64,000 nucleotides of DNA from Methylovorus mays (GTDB lineage: Bacteria > Pseudomonadota > Gammaproteobacteria > Burkholderiales > Methylophilaceae), in the NCBI RefSeq assembly GCF_020531915.1, contig NZ_JAJAVG010000003.1, positions 1-64,000 on the forward strand, read 5' to 3'. Of this stretch, positions 29,461-39,293 are shown piece by piece. How positions within the stretch are numbered: position 1 is the first letter of the stretch; each line of letters opens with the position of its first letter. The translations under genes and the position numbers were made by a program. Below the pieces are notes generated by a model that was given only the letters and a program-made list of their open reading frames with translations, was not told the DNA's origin and did no database searches.

Positions 29461-29766
29461 TTAACGACCCTTGCCGCTCATGGAGCCGCGGTTGTAATCC
29501 TTGTCGCCTTGCGGAATGCAACGACCAAAGCCGAGGAAGCCGCCTTGCATATTGGATGGACAGCCCTGGTTTTCCGGAAACTGCTTGGCGATTTCCTTGG
29601 CTTCTGCTGCTTTTGCCGTATCCACGAATTTCCAGCGGCCATTCGGGTGCAACACGACTTTCTCGCCCTTGTCGGTGGTGCCGGTGATGTCTTGCGGCTC
29701 ACTGTCAGCGGCATGAGCAAAAGGAGTGAGGGCGGCCAGCAGCAGGCCGAGGTATACGAATTTCAT
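29461..29766 (-). CDS. Small secreted protein of unknown function
   Basis: A 101-residue protein with an N-terminal signal peptide (MKFVYLGLLLAALTPFAHA then ADS), so probably periplasmic. The mature part contains KGEKVVLHPNGRWKFVD, a beta-hairpin-like segment seen in several small bacterial periplasmic proteins, and two cysteines (in NQGCPSN and FGRCIPQ) that could form a disulphide. It follows nasA by 16 bases on the same strand and may be co-transcribed as the last gene of the nitrate unit. I cannot assign a function. Confidence 0.6.
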   Translation of the reverse strand: MKFVYLGLLLAALTPFAHAADSEPQDITGTTDKGEKVVLHPNGRWKFVDTAKAAEAKEIAKQFPENQGCPSNMQGGFLGFGRCIPQGDKDYNRGSMSGKGR

Positions 29767-29782
29767 GGATTGTCCTTATGTA

Positions 29783-32497
29783 TTAAGCGGCAGTTCTGCC
29801 GTGCAGTTGTACCAGTTTTTTCAGTTCGGGCACGCAGGAGCCGCATTGCGTACCGCACTTGAGCTTGTTTTGCAGGGTAATGAAATCAGCGCCCATCTCT
29901 ATGGTATCAATAATTTCGTTCTCTGCCACATTCAGACAATTGCACACGATTTTGCCGCGACTCCGTTGGCCGGTGGGCGGTGCACTCAGCGGCGCCAGTG
30001 CCCAGCGCCTGAGTTCATCGCTGAACTGGCCTTCCGTCATCACTTCGCGCAGCCATTCGGCGGCCAGGGTTTCGCCTATCAGCCGCACCCCGGTTACTTG
30101 CTGGCGACCTGTCGCGGCGTCGGGCTCCACCAGAATACGCTTGCTGATGCCGCGCCGCGCATCCTGATAATTCAGCATGGGCGCGCCTTCTGTCATGCCC
30201 AGCAGCGCATCCAGCGCATCAATCACCGCTGCGTCAGGTGGCGCATGATGGGCGGCTTGTAGCACGACCATGCCGTTGCCGCGCCCATAAAGCCCGCAAC
30301 TCGCATAGTCGAAACCGGGCAGCAGGCGACGAATCGCTTCCAGCAAGTGCATGTCGTGGCAGTTGCGCATGACCGTCATCTGCCATGGCAGCTCGACTTT
30401 CTCCAGCTTGACCGCGGTGTGCTTGAGTTCGGGCTGGCGTGAGATTTTGTCAAAGGCGGAGGGCATGAGCGCATTGCAGCCCAGCCCGCTCATGAACTGA
30501 CTGCCCCAGTGCATGGGAATAAAGCTCTGTGCAGGCTGGATCTCATCGGATGGTTGCGCCCGCAACGTCAGGCTGCCGCGTTTATTGCTCACCTTGACCA
30601 GGTCGCCGGGCTTGATGCCACGTCGCTCCATGTCGTTCTGGTTCAGCGAGATCACGGGTTCATCCACATGGTTGAACAGTTGGGCGACGGTGCCGGTGCG
30701 GCTCATGCCGTGCCACTGGTCGCGCAGGCGTCCGGTCAACAAATGCAAAGGTTGCCGCGCATCGGTTTTGTCCGCAGTGGGCTTGTAATGCGCAATATGA
30801 AATTGCGCGCGACCATCGGCTTTGGGGAAAATGCCATCGCTGTATAAGCGTTGTAAGCCAGTGCTCACCTTCTCATTGAGCGGCCACTGCTGTGGTCCTT
30901 GCGCATCCAGCAGCTGATAACTCAGGCCGGTGATATCCAGGTCACGACCGCGGGTGGATTCGCGGTGCTCATTGAAGATCGTCTCTGGCACCTGGTAGTT
31001 GAACAGCGTGTTTGCCTTGCCCAGGCGCTGTTCCAGACGTTGCGCAAAGTCGACCACGATCTCCCAGTCATGGCGGGCCGATCCCGGTTTGGCGACGGCT
31101 GGGGTGATGTGGGTGATGCGCCGCTCCGAGTTGGTGACGGTGCCTTCTTTTTCTCCCCAGCTGGTGGCGGGCAGCACCACATCGGCATAGATATTCGTAT
31201 CCGTATTGCCATAGGCATCCTGCAATACCACCAGTTCGGCATTCCCCAGCGCGGCCCGTACCTGGTTGAGATCAGGCATGGAATGCGCCGGATTGGTGCA
31301 GGCGATCCAGATTGCCTTGATTTCGCCTGATTTCAGGGCATCGAACATGTCGACGGCCGTCTTGCCTGGCGTCGCGGGCACATCCTCCACACCCCACAGC
31401 GCGGCCACCTCGGCGCGGTGCTGCGGATTATCCAGATCACGGTGGCCGGATAGCAGATTCGCCATGCCGCCCACTTCACGGCCGCCCATGGCATTGGGCT
31501 GGCCGGTAAGTGAAAAGGGCCCGGCGCCCGGTTTGCCGATCTGACCGGTGGCGAGGTGCAGGTTGATGAGGGCGGCGTTTTTATCGCTGCCATGAATAGA
31601 CTGGTTGAGCCCCATGCAATACATGGAAAGTGAGGGACCGCTACCAAACCACTTGGCTGCCGTGACAAGATCGGCCTCGCGGATGCCGCAAATGTCCGCC
31701 ACCATCTTCGGCGTGTATTCACGCACGGTTTCCTTGAGCGCATCAAAGCCGTTGGTGTGCTCGCGGATAAAGGCCTGATCCAGCATGCCCTCCCACAGCA
31801 TGATGTGCAGCATGCCGTTGAACAGGGCAACGTCGGTGCCCGGCTGGATGGCGAGGTGCAGGTCAGCAAAGGTGGCGGTATCGGTACGGCGTGGGTCGAC
31901 CACCACGATTTTCATGTCCGGATTGCGGGCCTTGGCATCTTCAATGCGGCGGAAAATGATGGGATGGGCATACGCGGTATTCGAGCCGGCGATGAAAAGG
32001 CAGGCGGTGTGGTCGATGTCTTCATAGCAGGCAGGCGGTGCATCGGCACCTAGCGTCAGTTTGTACCCACTCACGGCGGAACTCATGCACAGACGCGAAT
32101 TGGTATCAACGTTGTTGGTGCCGATCAGGCCTTTGGCCAGTTTGTTGAAGACGTAATAATCCTCGGTCAGCAGCTGGCCGGAGATATAAAACGCCACGCT
32201 GTTGGGGCCATGCTGGCGTATGGTTTCGGCGAAGCGGTCTGCCACATGGTCGAGCGCCGTATCCCAATCGGCAGGCTGGCGCGGCGCCTGACGGCTGGTG
32301 CGCATTTCGGGTTGCAAGACGCGGGTATCCAGCTTGGCCGTGAGATGCAGCGTGGAGCCTTTGGTGCACAGGCGGCCAAAGTTCGCCGGATGGTCGGGAT
32401 CGCCGCGCACGCCGGTAATGCGGTCATGTTCGCTGGTGATGATGACGCCGCAGCCAACGCCGCAATAACAACAGGTGGATCTGGTTTCTTTTAACAT
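29783..32497 (-). CDS. nasA: Assimilatory nitrate reductase catalytic subunit
   Basis: A 904-residue cytoplasmic molybdopterin enzyme that reduces nitrate to nitrite. The N-terminal [4Fe-4S] motif is C9, C12, C16 and the cysteine in FGRLCTKG. Molybdopterin blocks such as ITGVRGDPDHP, QPGTDVALFNGML and GANPAHS-like CTNPAHSMPDLNQ follow. The last 60 residues are a BFD-type [2Fe-2S] domain with CNCLNV and CGTQCGSC, which in NasA proteins passes electrons. No Tat signal, as expected. Last enzyme of a long minus-strand nitrate unit. Confidence 0.92.
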   Translation of the reverse strand: MLKETRSTCCYCGVGCGVIITSEHDRITGVRGDPDHPANFGRLCTKGSTLHLTAKLDTRVLQPEMRTSRQAPRQPADWDTALDHVADRFAETIRQHGPNSVAFYISGQLLTEDYYVFNKLAKGLIGTNNVDTNSRLCMSSAVSGYKLTLGADAPPACYEDIDHTACLFIAGSNTAYAHPIIFRRIEDAKARNPDMKIVVVDPRRTDTATFADLHLAIQPGTDVALFNGMLHIMLWEGMLDQAFIREHTNGFDALKETVREYTPKMVADICGIREADLVTAAKWFGSGPSLSMYCMGLNQSIHGSDKNAALINLHLATGQIGKPGAGPFSLTGQPNAMGGREVGGMANLLSGHRDLDNPQHRAEVAALWGVEDVPATPGKTAVDMFDALKSGEIKAIWIACTNPAHSMPDLNQVRAALGNAELVVLQDAYGNTDTNIYADVVLPATSWGEKEGTVTNSERRITHITPAVAKPGSARHDWEIVVDFAQRLEQRLGKANTLFNYQVPETIFNEHRESTRGRDLDITGLSYQLLDAQGPQQWPLNEKVSTGLQRLYSDGIFPKADGRAQFHIAHYKPTADKTDARQPLHLLTGRLRDQWHGMSRTGTVAQLFNHVDEPVISLNQNDMERRGIKPGDLVKVSNKRGSLTLRAQPSDEIQPAQSFIPMHWGSQFMSGLGCNALMPSAFDKISRQPELKHTAVKLEKVELPWQMTVMRNCHDMHLLEAIRRLLPGFDYASCGLYGRGNGMVVLQAAHHAPPDAAVIDALDALLGMTEGAPMLNYQDARRGISKRILVEPDAATGRQQVTGVRLIGETLAAEWLREVMTEGQFSDELRRWALAPLSAPPTGQRSRGKIVCNCLNVAENEIIDTIEMGADFITLQNKLKCGTQCGSCVPELKKLVQLHGRTAA

Positions 32498-32633
32498 GAT
32501 TCTGGGTACCGCTGGTTAAGGCCAACACGAGAGGAAAGGATAGCCCGCGCCTGTGCATGACGGGCAAGCCGGGCGGGTGACATTGATCCTCCATATCCGT
32601 GTTGCATGATCAAATGCATGGGGCGGACTGCCT

Positions 32634-32948
32634 TCAGGACGGAATGTCCAGGAAGACCATGCCGTCTTCTACCTTGACGGCAAAGCAGGCGGTTTCACCG
32701 ACATCCGGCTCTTCGGCCTTGCCGTCGATCAGGCTGATTTTCCAACTATGCAGCGGGCAGGCCACCTTGTCACCATACACAATCCCTTGCGACAGCGGGC
32801 CACCTTTATGCGGACAGCTGTTATTCAGGGCAAATACGCGGTCATCCTCGGTGCGGAATACGCCGATATCGCCTTTGGCTGTGCGTACGACACGCGAGCC
32901 CAGCTTGGGAATATCAGTCAAAGGGGCAATTTTGGTCCAGGTACTCAT
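32634..32948 (-). CDS. nirD: Nitrite reductase small subunit
   Basis: A 104-residue Rieske-like protein. The CPHKGGPLSQG and CPLHSWKISL boxes retain cysteine-histidine pairs typical of a [2Fe-2S] Rieske centre, which some enterobacterial NirD proteins lack. The frame opens at 32975, but the ATG at 32948 has TTTGGAG at seven bases and gives the standard length. Unusually it is parted from nirB by narK and the phosphatase-kinase gene, lying between the kinase and nasA. Confidence 0.9.
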   Translation of the reverse strand: MSTWTKIAPLTDIPKLGSRVVRTAKGDIGVFRTEDDRVFALNNSCPHKGGPLSQGIVYGDKVACPLHSWKISLIDGKAEEPDVGETACFAVKVEDGMVFLDIPS

Positions 32949-33055
32949 AAAAAACTCCAAATCAAGAGATGACAACTCAACAACAAAAACACAATCACAA
33001 AACTTACTAAAAGACTCAACAAGGGCTGTCTTGCACTCGCCTCACCCCGGCGGCA

Positions 33056-34750
33056 TTACGAGACGATCAACAGGTACAGCAGCATGAAATTCACCATCAG
33101 TGAAACCAGCGCAATCCACTGCCATTTCACCAGCCGCGCGCGGGCAATCAGCGGCGTGCGCGGTGGCGGCAAAATCGGCCGGGTTTCACCGATCTCCAAT
33201 GCCAGCAGCATTTCTTCGGCGGTTTCAAAACGGTGCTCGGGCAGGCGCGCCACCGCTTTCAGCAGAATATTTTCCAGCCAGCGCGGAATCTCCGGCCGAT
33301 AACGCGTAGGCGGCACCGGCTCGCCAAAACGCGGATGCTGGAAAGGCTCAATCTCGCCATACGGATATTTGCGCGTCAGCAGGTAATACAGGGTCACGCC
33401 CGCCGCATAAAGATCGCTGCTGACCGAGGCGCCGGCGCCATCAAACAGCTCGGGGGCCATGAAGCTGGGCGTGCCGGGGTTATCCATGCTGGCAATATGG
33501 CCGGTGACCGGGCTTAGGGCCACGCCCAGATCCAAGATACGCAAACGCTGATCCATCGCCATATGCAGATTGGCGGGCTTGATATCGCGATGCAGAATCT
33601 GCAGGCGGTGCAGGGCGCCCAGGCCACGCAGCAGGGCAATGCCAATGCTGGTAATGCCCGCGGTGGTGAAGTGATGGCCGTTATCCAGCCGGTGTTGCAG
33701 GGTGGCGCCCTCATGCCAGCTCATCACGTAATACAGCTGGCTGCGCTGTTCGGCCGTCAGTGGCAGCACTTGCGGCAGGTATTGCGATACCACGCGCTTG
33801 GCCAGCCATTCTTCATTAAGCAGGGCCTGGCAGCTGTCGCGGTCTTCCGCCAGCAAGGGTTGCAGGGTCTTGAGTACCCACAACTGGGTGGTGATGCGGT
33901 GACGCACTTTATAGATCAGGCTGGCGCGTGACTCATGCAAGACGCTCAGCACTTCAAACTGGTCGATGACGTCGCCTGCTTTCATCTTGGGCGGTACCCG
34001 CAAATGGCGGTGCTCGGCCAAGAGGTCCGTGAGGGTTTCCTCACCCAGTTGCACCACATGCGCCGCCAGCACGGTGGCATTGTCGTGGCCACCCTGGGCA
34101 ATCGCCAGCCGGGTCAGCTCGTCGCAGATCAGCTGTGGGTTATCGTAAAGCCCCATGACATGATGCAGCGTCGCCTGGTCCAGCACATCCCATACGCCGT
34201 CGCTCATCAGCGCGTAAACATCGCCTACCTGCAGGGCGCCATCGGCATAGTCGACGGACAAATGCTGATCAAGGCCGATGGCCCGTTTCAGCACATGCCG
34301 CATGTCGGGGCGTTCCCACACATGGTCGGTGGTGAGTTGTTGCAATTCACCATGGCGCAGACGGTAAATGCGGGTATCGCCCACATGCGCCGAGTAAAAG
34401 CGCTGGCCGCGAAACACGATCAACGAAAGTGTGCTGGCCATGCCAGCAAAATCCTTGTGCTGCGCGGCTTGCGCCAGTAGCCAGCGGTTGGCGGCGATGA
34501 TCACCTTGTCCAGCGCGCTATGCACTTCCCAGGTATCGGGCGTGGCGTAGTAATCGGACAAGATACTGCGCACGGTCATTTCGGCGGCTTCGCGTCCACC
34601 GGCATTGCCGCTGACGCCATCGGCCAGTGCGATCAGCGCGCCCTTGGTTTGCAGCTGCATGCCGGCCGGCGTCACCATGCCCGCAAAATCTTCATTGCGT
34701 TCACGCGGGCCGGTGGCCGTGCTTTGGCCGAGCAGCAATTGCAGCGACAT
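33056..34750 (-). CDS. Fused PP2C phosphatase and Ser/Thr protein kinase, membrane-tethered
   Basis: A 564-residue two-domain protein. Residues 1-240 are a PP2C phosphatase with metal ligands in RNEDFAG, ALADGVSGNAGG, LMSDGVWD and GGHDNATV. Residues 270-530 are a protein kinase with the lysine of LWVLKTL, HRDIKPANL and DLGVA in place of DFG; the glycine-rich loop is poor. A single C-terminal helix (WIALVSLMVNFMLLYLLIV) anchors it. It follows narK by seven bases and precedes nirD. Kinase-phosphatase fusions occur in nitrate assimilation clusters of several betaproteobacteria; their targets are not known. NarK or the reductase are guesses. Confidence 0.88.
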   Translation of the reverse strand: MSLQLLLGQSTATGPRERNEDFAGMVTPAGMQLQTKGALIALADGVSGNAGGREAAEMTVRSILSDYYATPDTWEVHSALDKVIIAANRWLLAQAAQHKDFAGMASTLSLIVFRGQRFYSAHVGDTRIYRLRHGELQQLTTDHVWERPDMRHVLKRAIGLDQHLSVDYADGALQVGDVYALMSDGVWDVLDQATLHHVMGLYDNPQLICDELTRLAIAQGGHDNATVLAAHVVQLGEETLTDLLAEHRHLRVPPKMKAGDVIDQFEVLSVLHESRASLIYKVRHRITTQLWVLKTLQPLLAEDRDSCQALLNEEWLAKRVVSQYLPQVLPLTAEQRSQLYYVMSWHEGATLQHRLDNGHHFTTAGITSIGIALLRGLGALHRLQILHRDIKPANLHMAMDQRLRILDLGVALSPVTGHIASMDNPGTPSFMAPELFDGAGASVSSDLYAAGVTLYYLLTRKYPYGEIEPFQHPRFGEPVPPTRYRPEIPRWLENILLKAVARLPEHRFETAEEMLLALEIGETRPILPPPRTPLIARARLVKWQWIALVSLMVNFMLLYLLIVS

Positions 34751-34757
34751 GAAAACC

Positions 34758-35969
34758 CTAGACCTTGGCTGACGTTACCGCCGCCGAGCCCCAGGTAGTG
34801 CGCCAGCGTTTCTTGACGCTGGTGAGGCCGATCACCGCCAGGATGGCCAGACCGGCAAACACGGTCAGCCCGATCTGGTAGCTGCCCGTGACCTGCTTGG
34901 AGTAACCCAGGCTGGAAGCCAGATAGAATCCACCCACACCTCCGGCCATGCCTACCAGTCCGGTCATCACGCCGATTTCCTTGCGGAAGCGTTGCGGTAC
35001 CAGCTGGAACACGGCGCCATTGCCCATGCCTAGCGCCAGCATGGCGGCGATGACGACAGCCAGCCCAGCCACTTGTTGCGCAGGGCCAAAGCTCAGGATA
35101 AACAGGAAAAACGCCGCGATCATATACATCGCTGTCAGCGTGCGGATACCACCGATGCGGTCGGCCAGATTGCCACCCAACGGACGTACCAGGGAGCCTG
35201 CAAACACGCATGCCGCCGTAAAGTAACCGGCATGCACCGGCGACAGGCCATATTGATCGTGGAAATAAATGGTGAGCGACGATGCCATGCCGACAAAACC
35301 GCCAAAGGTCACGCTGTAAAAAAACATGAACCACCAGGCGTCGCGGTCCTTCAGCACGGCCACGTACTGGCTGATGGACTTGGCGGCGGGGGCATCCGGC
35401 GCATCCTTGGCAAATAGCATATACACCACCAACGCAAACGCCAGCGGGATCAGCGCCAGGCCGAATACATTGTTCCAGCCGAAGGCAATCGCCAGCCCAG
35501 GCGCAAACAGGGCGGCCAGCGCGGTGCCGGAATTGCCTGCCCCGGCAATGCCCAGCGCCGTGCCTTGATGTTCAGGCGGATACCAGCGCGAAGCCAGCGG
35601 CAGCGCCACGGCAAAGGCCGCCCCGGCAAAGCCGAGAAACACGCCCAGTAGCAAAGTGTGCTGATAGCTGTGTATGCCATGCAACCATGCCACCAAGAGC
35701 GCGGCGATGACAATCAGCTGGCCGATCAGTCCGGCTTTTTTCGGCTTGATCTGGTCTACCAGCACGCCCATGACGATGCGGAGCAGCGCGCCTGCTAGTA
35801 CGGGGGTAGCTACCATCAGGCCTTTTTGCGCAGGTGTGAGTTGCAGGTCGGTGGCGATCTGCACGGCCAATGGCCCCAGCAATACCCAGACCATGAAGCT
35901 CAGGTCAAAGTACAGGAAGGATGAAAACAGGGTGGGCTTGTGCCCGGCCTGCCAGAAACTTGTTTGCAT
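34758..35969 (-). CDS. narK: Nitrate/nitrite transporter, MFS type
   Basis: A 403-residue protein with about twelve membrane helices, of the nitrate-nitrite porter group. The GIAGAGNSGTALAALFAPGL segment corresponds to the nitrate signature of helix 5 and FYSVTFGGFVGMASSLTIYF to the second glycine-rich signature. It follows nirB and precedes the kinase by seven bases. Together with the NrtABD ABC system it gives two routes for nitrate entry; NarK may instead export nitrite. Confidence 0.88.
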   Translation of the reverse strand: MQTSFWQAGHKPTLFSSFLYFDLSFMVWVLLGPLAVQIATDLQLTPAQKGLMVATPVLAGALLRIVMGVLVDQIKPKKAGLIGQLIVIAALLVAWLHGIHSYQHTLLLGVFLGFAGAAFAVALPLASRWYPPEHQGTALGIAGAGNSGTALAALFAPGLAIAFGWNNVFGLALIPLAFALVVYMLFAKDAPDAPAAKSISQYVAVLKDRDAWWFMFFYSVTFGGFVGMASSLTIYFHDQYGLSPVHAGYFTAACVFAGSLVRPLGGNLADRIGGIRTLTAMYMIAAFFLFILSFGPAQQVAGLAVVIAAMLALGMGNGAVFQLVPQRFRKEIGVMTGLVGMAGGVGGFYLASSLGYSKQVTGSYQIGLTVFAGLAILAVIGLTSVKKRWRTTWGSAAVTSAKV

Positions 35970-36048
35970 GCGAATCTCCTCAGCAATGCCGGGTGCCAGC
36001 GCAGACTCAGGCTACCACAAGCCTGGGCCACGCATGGCACGCGGTGCG

Positions 36049-38475
36049 TTAAACGGTAATGGTGTCGAATTCCTTGTGCGTTTCGCGCTGGTTGGCACGT
36101 TCCGCCCACGGGTCTGTGGCGCCCTGCAGGGCAAACATCAGCCGCTCATAGGCGGCCTTGCGGCCTTCGGCGTCTTCCAGAATGCGCTTCTTCACATAAT
36201 CCAGACCCACGCGTTCTATCCAGTGCACAGTGCGGTCAAGGTAGCGCGCTTCTTCACGGTAAATCTGGATAAAGGCACCGGAATACTCGATGACTTCTTC
36301 CGCCGTTTTTACCTTGCACAGGAACTGCGCAACTTCGGTCTTGATGCCGCCGTTGCCGCCGACATAAATTTCCCAGCCGGAATCCACGCCAATCACGCCC
36401 ACATCCTTGATGCCGGATTCGGCGCAGTTGCGCGGGCAGCCGGAGACGGCAAATTTCACCTTGTGTGGCGCCCACATGTGGTCAAAGGCTTTTTCGATAT
36501 CAATGCCGAGCTGGGTGGAATTCTGCGTGCCAAAGCGGCAGAACTCGGAGCCGACGCAGGTTTTCACCGTGCGGATGCTCTTGCCATAGGCGTAGCCGGA
36601 CGGCATGTCGAGGTCTTTCCACATATCCAGCAGGTCTTCCTTCTTCACGCCCAGCAAGTCAATGCGCTGACCGCCGGTGACCTTGACCATGGGCACGGCA
36701 TACTTGTCGGCCACATCGGCAATCTTGCGCAGCTGGTCTGGCGTGGTGACGCCGCCATACATGCGCGGCACCACGGAATACGTACCATCTTTCTGGATAT
36801 TGGCGTGCACGCGTTCATTAATAAATCTTGATTGCGGATCATCCTTGGCTTCGTGCGGCCAGGTAGAGATCAGATAGTAGTTCAGCGCCGGGCGGCAGGT
36901 AGCGCAGCCATTCGGCGTCCGCCAGCCCATGCCTTTCATGGCATCGGGAATGCTGAGGTATTTGTGCTTGCGGATTTCATCGCGCACTTCTTCGTGGTTG
37001 AAGTCGGTGCAGCCACATACCGCCTTGGAGGTGGAAGGCGGGGCATAGCCGCCGCCCAGCGTGGAAGCCAGAATCTGCTCGACCAGCCCGGTGCAGGAGC
37101 CGCAACTGGAGCCGGCCTTGGTCTGTTTCTTGACTTCATCTATGGTAAACAGGCCCTGGCTCTTGATCGCCTTGACGATGGTGCCCTTGCATACGCCATT
37201 GCAGCCGCAGACTTCCATTTCGTCGGTCATGCTGGAGGCTTTATCCTGGCCCTGGTGGCCGGTATTGCCCAGGCTGTCCTGGCCGAACATCAGGTGGTCA
37301 CGAATCTCGTGAATAGGCTTGCCATCGCGCAGCAGCTGGAAGTACCAGCTGCCGTCGGTGGTGTCGCCATAGAGCACGCTGCCGATGATTTTGTCATCTT
37401 TGATGACGAGTTTTTTGTAAACCCCGCCAACTGCATCGTGTAAAACAATTTCCTCGGAGCCTTCCGTCCCGCTGAAGTCGCCTGCCGAGAACAGATCAAT
37501 GCCCGTCACCTTGAGCTTGGTGGAGGTCACCGAGCCCTTGTAGAGGCCAATGCCGAAATTGGCCAGATGGGTGGCGCAGACTTTTGCCATTTCGAACAAG
37601 GGGGCGACCAGACCATAACTGATGCCGCGGTGGGCCACGCATTCGCCTACGGAGTAGATGCGCGGATCATAGGTCTGCATGGTGTCATTGACCACAATGC
37701 CGCGGTTGCAATGGATGCCAGCCGATTCGGCCAGCGCATAGTTGGGACGTATGCCCACCGCCATTACCACCAGATCGGCGGCAATCTCGCTGCCATCCTT
37801 GAAACGCACGCCGGTCACCCGGCCGTTTTCACCCAGAATCTGTTCCGTGTGCTTTTCCAGGAGAAAGCTAAGGCCCTTGGCTTCCAGCGATTTTTGCAGC
37901 ATTTTGCCTGCGGTCTTGTCCAGCTGGCGTTCCAGCAGCCAGCTGCCGATATGTACCACGGTGACATCCATGCCCTGAATCTTGAGACCGTTGGCAGCCT
38001 CGAGGCCCAGCAGGCCGCCGCCAATCACTACCGCATGCTTGTGCGTCCTGGCGGTCTCTATCATGGTGTCTACGTCTTTAATGTCGCGGAAACCGATCAC
38101 GCCATCCAACTCCTTGCCGGGAATCGGCAGCATGAACGGCGTAGAACCGGTGGCCAGCAGCATGCGGTCGTATTCGGCCTCGGTGCCATCTTCGGCATAG
38201 GCAATGCGGCGCGTGCGGTCTATCTTCACAATGCGCTTGCCGGTATGCAGCGTGATGTTGTGCTCGGCATACCATTCGCGTGTATTCAGGATGATGTCAT
38301 CGATGGTCTGCTCGCCTGCCAATACGGGCGAGAGCATGATGCGGTTGTAGTTGGGGTGCGGCTCATCGCCAAACACGGTGATTTCATAGAGATCCGGGGC
38401 TATCTTAAGCAGCTCTTCTACGGTTCTCATGCCAGCCATGCCATTGCCGACAACGACCAGTTTCATTTTCTTCAT
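36049..38475 (-). CDS. nirB: NAD(P)H-dependent nitrite reductase large subunit
   Basis: An 808-residue cytoplasmic enzyme that reduces nitrite to ammonium. The order is an FAD/NAD domain (VVVGNGMAGMRTVEELL, VIGGGLLGLEAANGL), a BFD [2Fe-2S] domain (CGCNGVCKG, GSSCGSCTGLVEQI), a second CGCTDFNHEEVRD segment, and the siroheme/[4Fe-4S] part with CVGSEFCRFG and GCPRNCAESGI. AGGAG lies six bases before the ATG. It is preceded by cobA, which supplies the siroheme precursor. Confidence 0.94.
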   Translation of the reverse strand: MKKMKLVVVGNGMAGMRTVEELLKIAPDLYEITVFGDEPHPNYNRIMLSPVLAGEQTIDDIILNTREWYAEHNITLHTGKRIVKIDRTRRIAYAEDGTEAEYDRMLLATGSTPFMLPIPGKELDGVIGFRDIKDVDTMIETARTHKHAVVIGGGLLGLEAANGLKIQGMDVTVVHIGSWLLERQLDKTAGKMLQKSLEAKGLSFLLEKHTEQILGENGRVTGVRFKDGSEIAADLVVMAVGIRPNYALAESAGIHCNRGIVVNDTMQTYDPRIYSVGECVAHRGISYGLVAPLFEMAKVCATHLANFGIGLYKGSVTSTKLKVTGIDLFSAGDFSGTEGSEEIVLHDAVGGVYKKLVIKDDKIIGSVLYGDTTDGSWYFQLLRDGKPIHEIRDHLMFGQDSLGNTGHQGQDKASSMTDEMEVCGCNGVCKGTIVKAIKSQGLFTIDEVKKQTKAGSSCGSCTGLVEQILASTLGGGYAPPSTSKAVCGCTDFNHEEVRDEIRKHKYLSIPDAMKGMGWRTPNGCATCRPALNYYLISTWPHEAKDDPQSRFINERVHANIQKDGTYSVVPRMYGGVTTPDQLRKIADVADKYAVPMVKVTGGQRIDLLGVKKEDLLDMWKDLDMPSGYAYGKSIRTVKTCVGSEFCRFGTQNSTQLGIDIEKAFDHMWAPHKVKFAVSGCPRNCAESGIKDVGVIGVDSGWEIYVGGNGGIKTEVAQFLCKVKTAEEVIEYSGAFIQIYREEARYLDRTVHWIERVGLDYVKKRILEDAEGRKAAYERLMFALQGATDPWAERANQRETHKEFDTITV

Positions 38476-38498
38476 ACTCTTCTCCTACCTCTTAAAAA

Positions 38499-39245
38499 TC
38501 ACGCAGCAGCAACGGCTGCCACGTCCAGGTTCAGTTGTGCCAGGCGTACCACATCGCCCACCACGATAATGGCCGGGCTACCCAGGCCCGCCTGCTTTAC
38601 CGCCATGGGCAGCATGCCCAGGCTGGTGACGACTTGCTGCTGCTCCGGCAAGCTGCCTTGCTGGATCGCCGCCGCCGCCGTCTCCGCCGATAATCCCGCT
38701 GCCAGCAGCTCACTGACGATGCTGGCGAGATGCTTCATGCCCATGTAAATCACCAGCGTAGTGCCGCTGGCGGCCAGTGCCTGCCAGTTGGGTTGCTCGC
38801 CATCGCGGGTATGGCCGGTCACCAGCGTGACGCCATGCGTGTACTCGCGATGTGTGACCGGCACGCCAATCGCCGCCGCGGCAGCAATGCCACTGGTAAT
38901 GCCGGGGATGATGTCGACTGCAATGCCAGCGGCACGCAGCTCCAGCATTTCTTCACCGCCACGGCCGAACAGGAAGGGATCGCCGCCCTTGAGGCGGGCC
39001 ACGATCTGACCCTGCTCGGCGAGCGATACCATCAGGCGATTGATGAAGTGCTGCGGAGTCGACTTGCAGCCGCCGCGCTTGCCCACTTCCACAATGCGCG
39101 CCTGGGGTGCATGCGCCAGCAGGGCGCGGTTCACCAAGTCATCCACTAGCACCACATCGGCTGCCTGCAATGCCTTCACTGCCTTGAGCGTGATCAGCTC
39201 TGGATCCCCGGGACCTGCCCCTATCAAATACACTTTTCCTGCCAT
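38499..39245 (-). CDS. cobA: Uroporphyrinogen-III C-methyltransferase
   Basis: A 248-residue SAM-dependent enzyme that makes precorrin-2, the precursor of the siroheme in NirB. GAGPGDPELITLKAVKAL, RLKGGDPFLFGRGGEEML and GVPVTHREYTHGVTLVTGHT are signature blocks. It has only the methyltransferase half; the oxidase/chelatase half found in CysG is not present, so other genes must finish siroheme. A GTG at 39254 is in frame, but the ATG at 39245 precedes the first beta strand and has GGTGA upstream. Confidence 0.92.
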   Translation of the reverse strand: MAGKVYLIGAGPGDPELITLKAVKALQAADVVLVDDLVNRALLAHAPQARIVEVGKRGGCKSTPQHFINRLMVSLAEQGQIVARLKGGDPFLFGRGGEEMLELRAAGIAVDIIPGITSGIAAAAAIGVPVTHREYTHGVTLVTGHTRDGEQPNWQALAASGTTLVIYMGMKHLASIVSELLAAGLSAETAAAAIQQGSLPEQQQVVTSLGMLPMAVKQAGLGSPAIIVVGDVVRLAQLNLDVAAVAAA

Positions 39246-39293
39246 CGCATTCACCGTTTCAATCTTGATACATTGTGTTCAAGGCCCGTCGCA

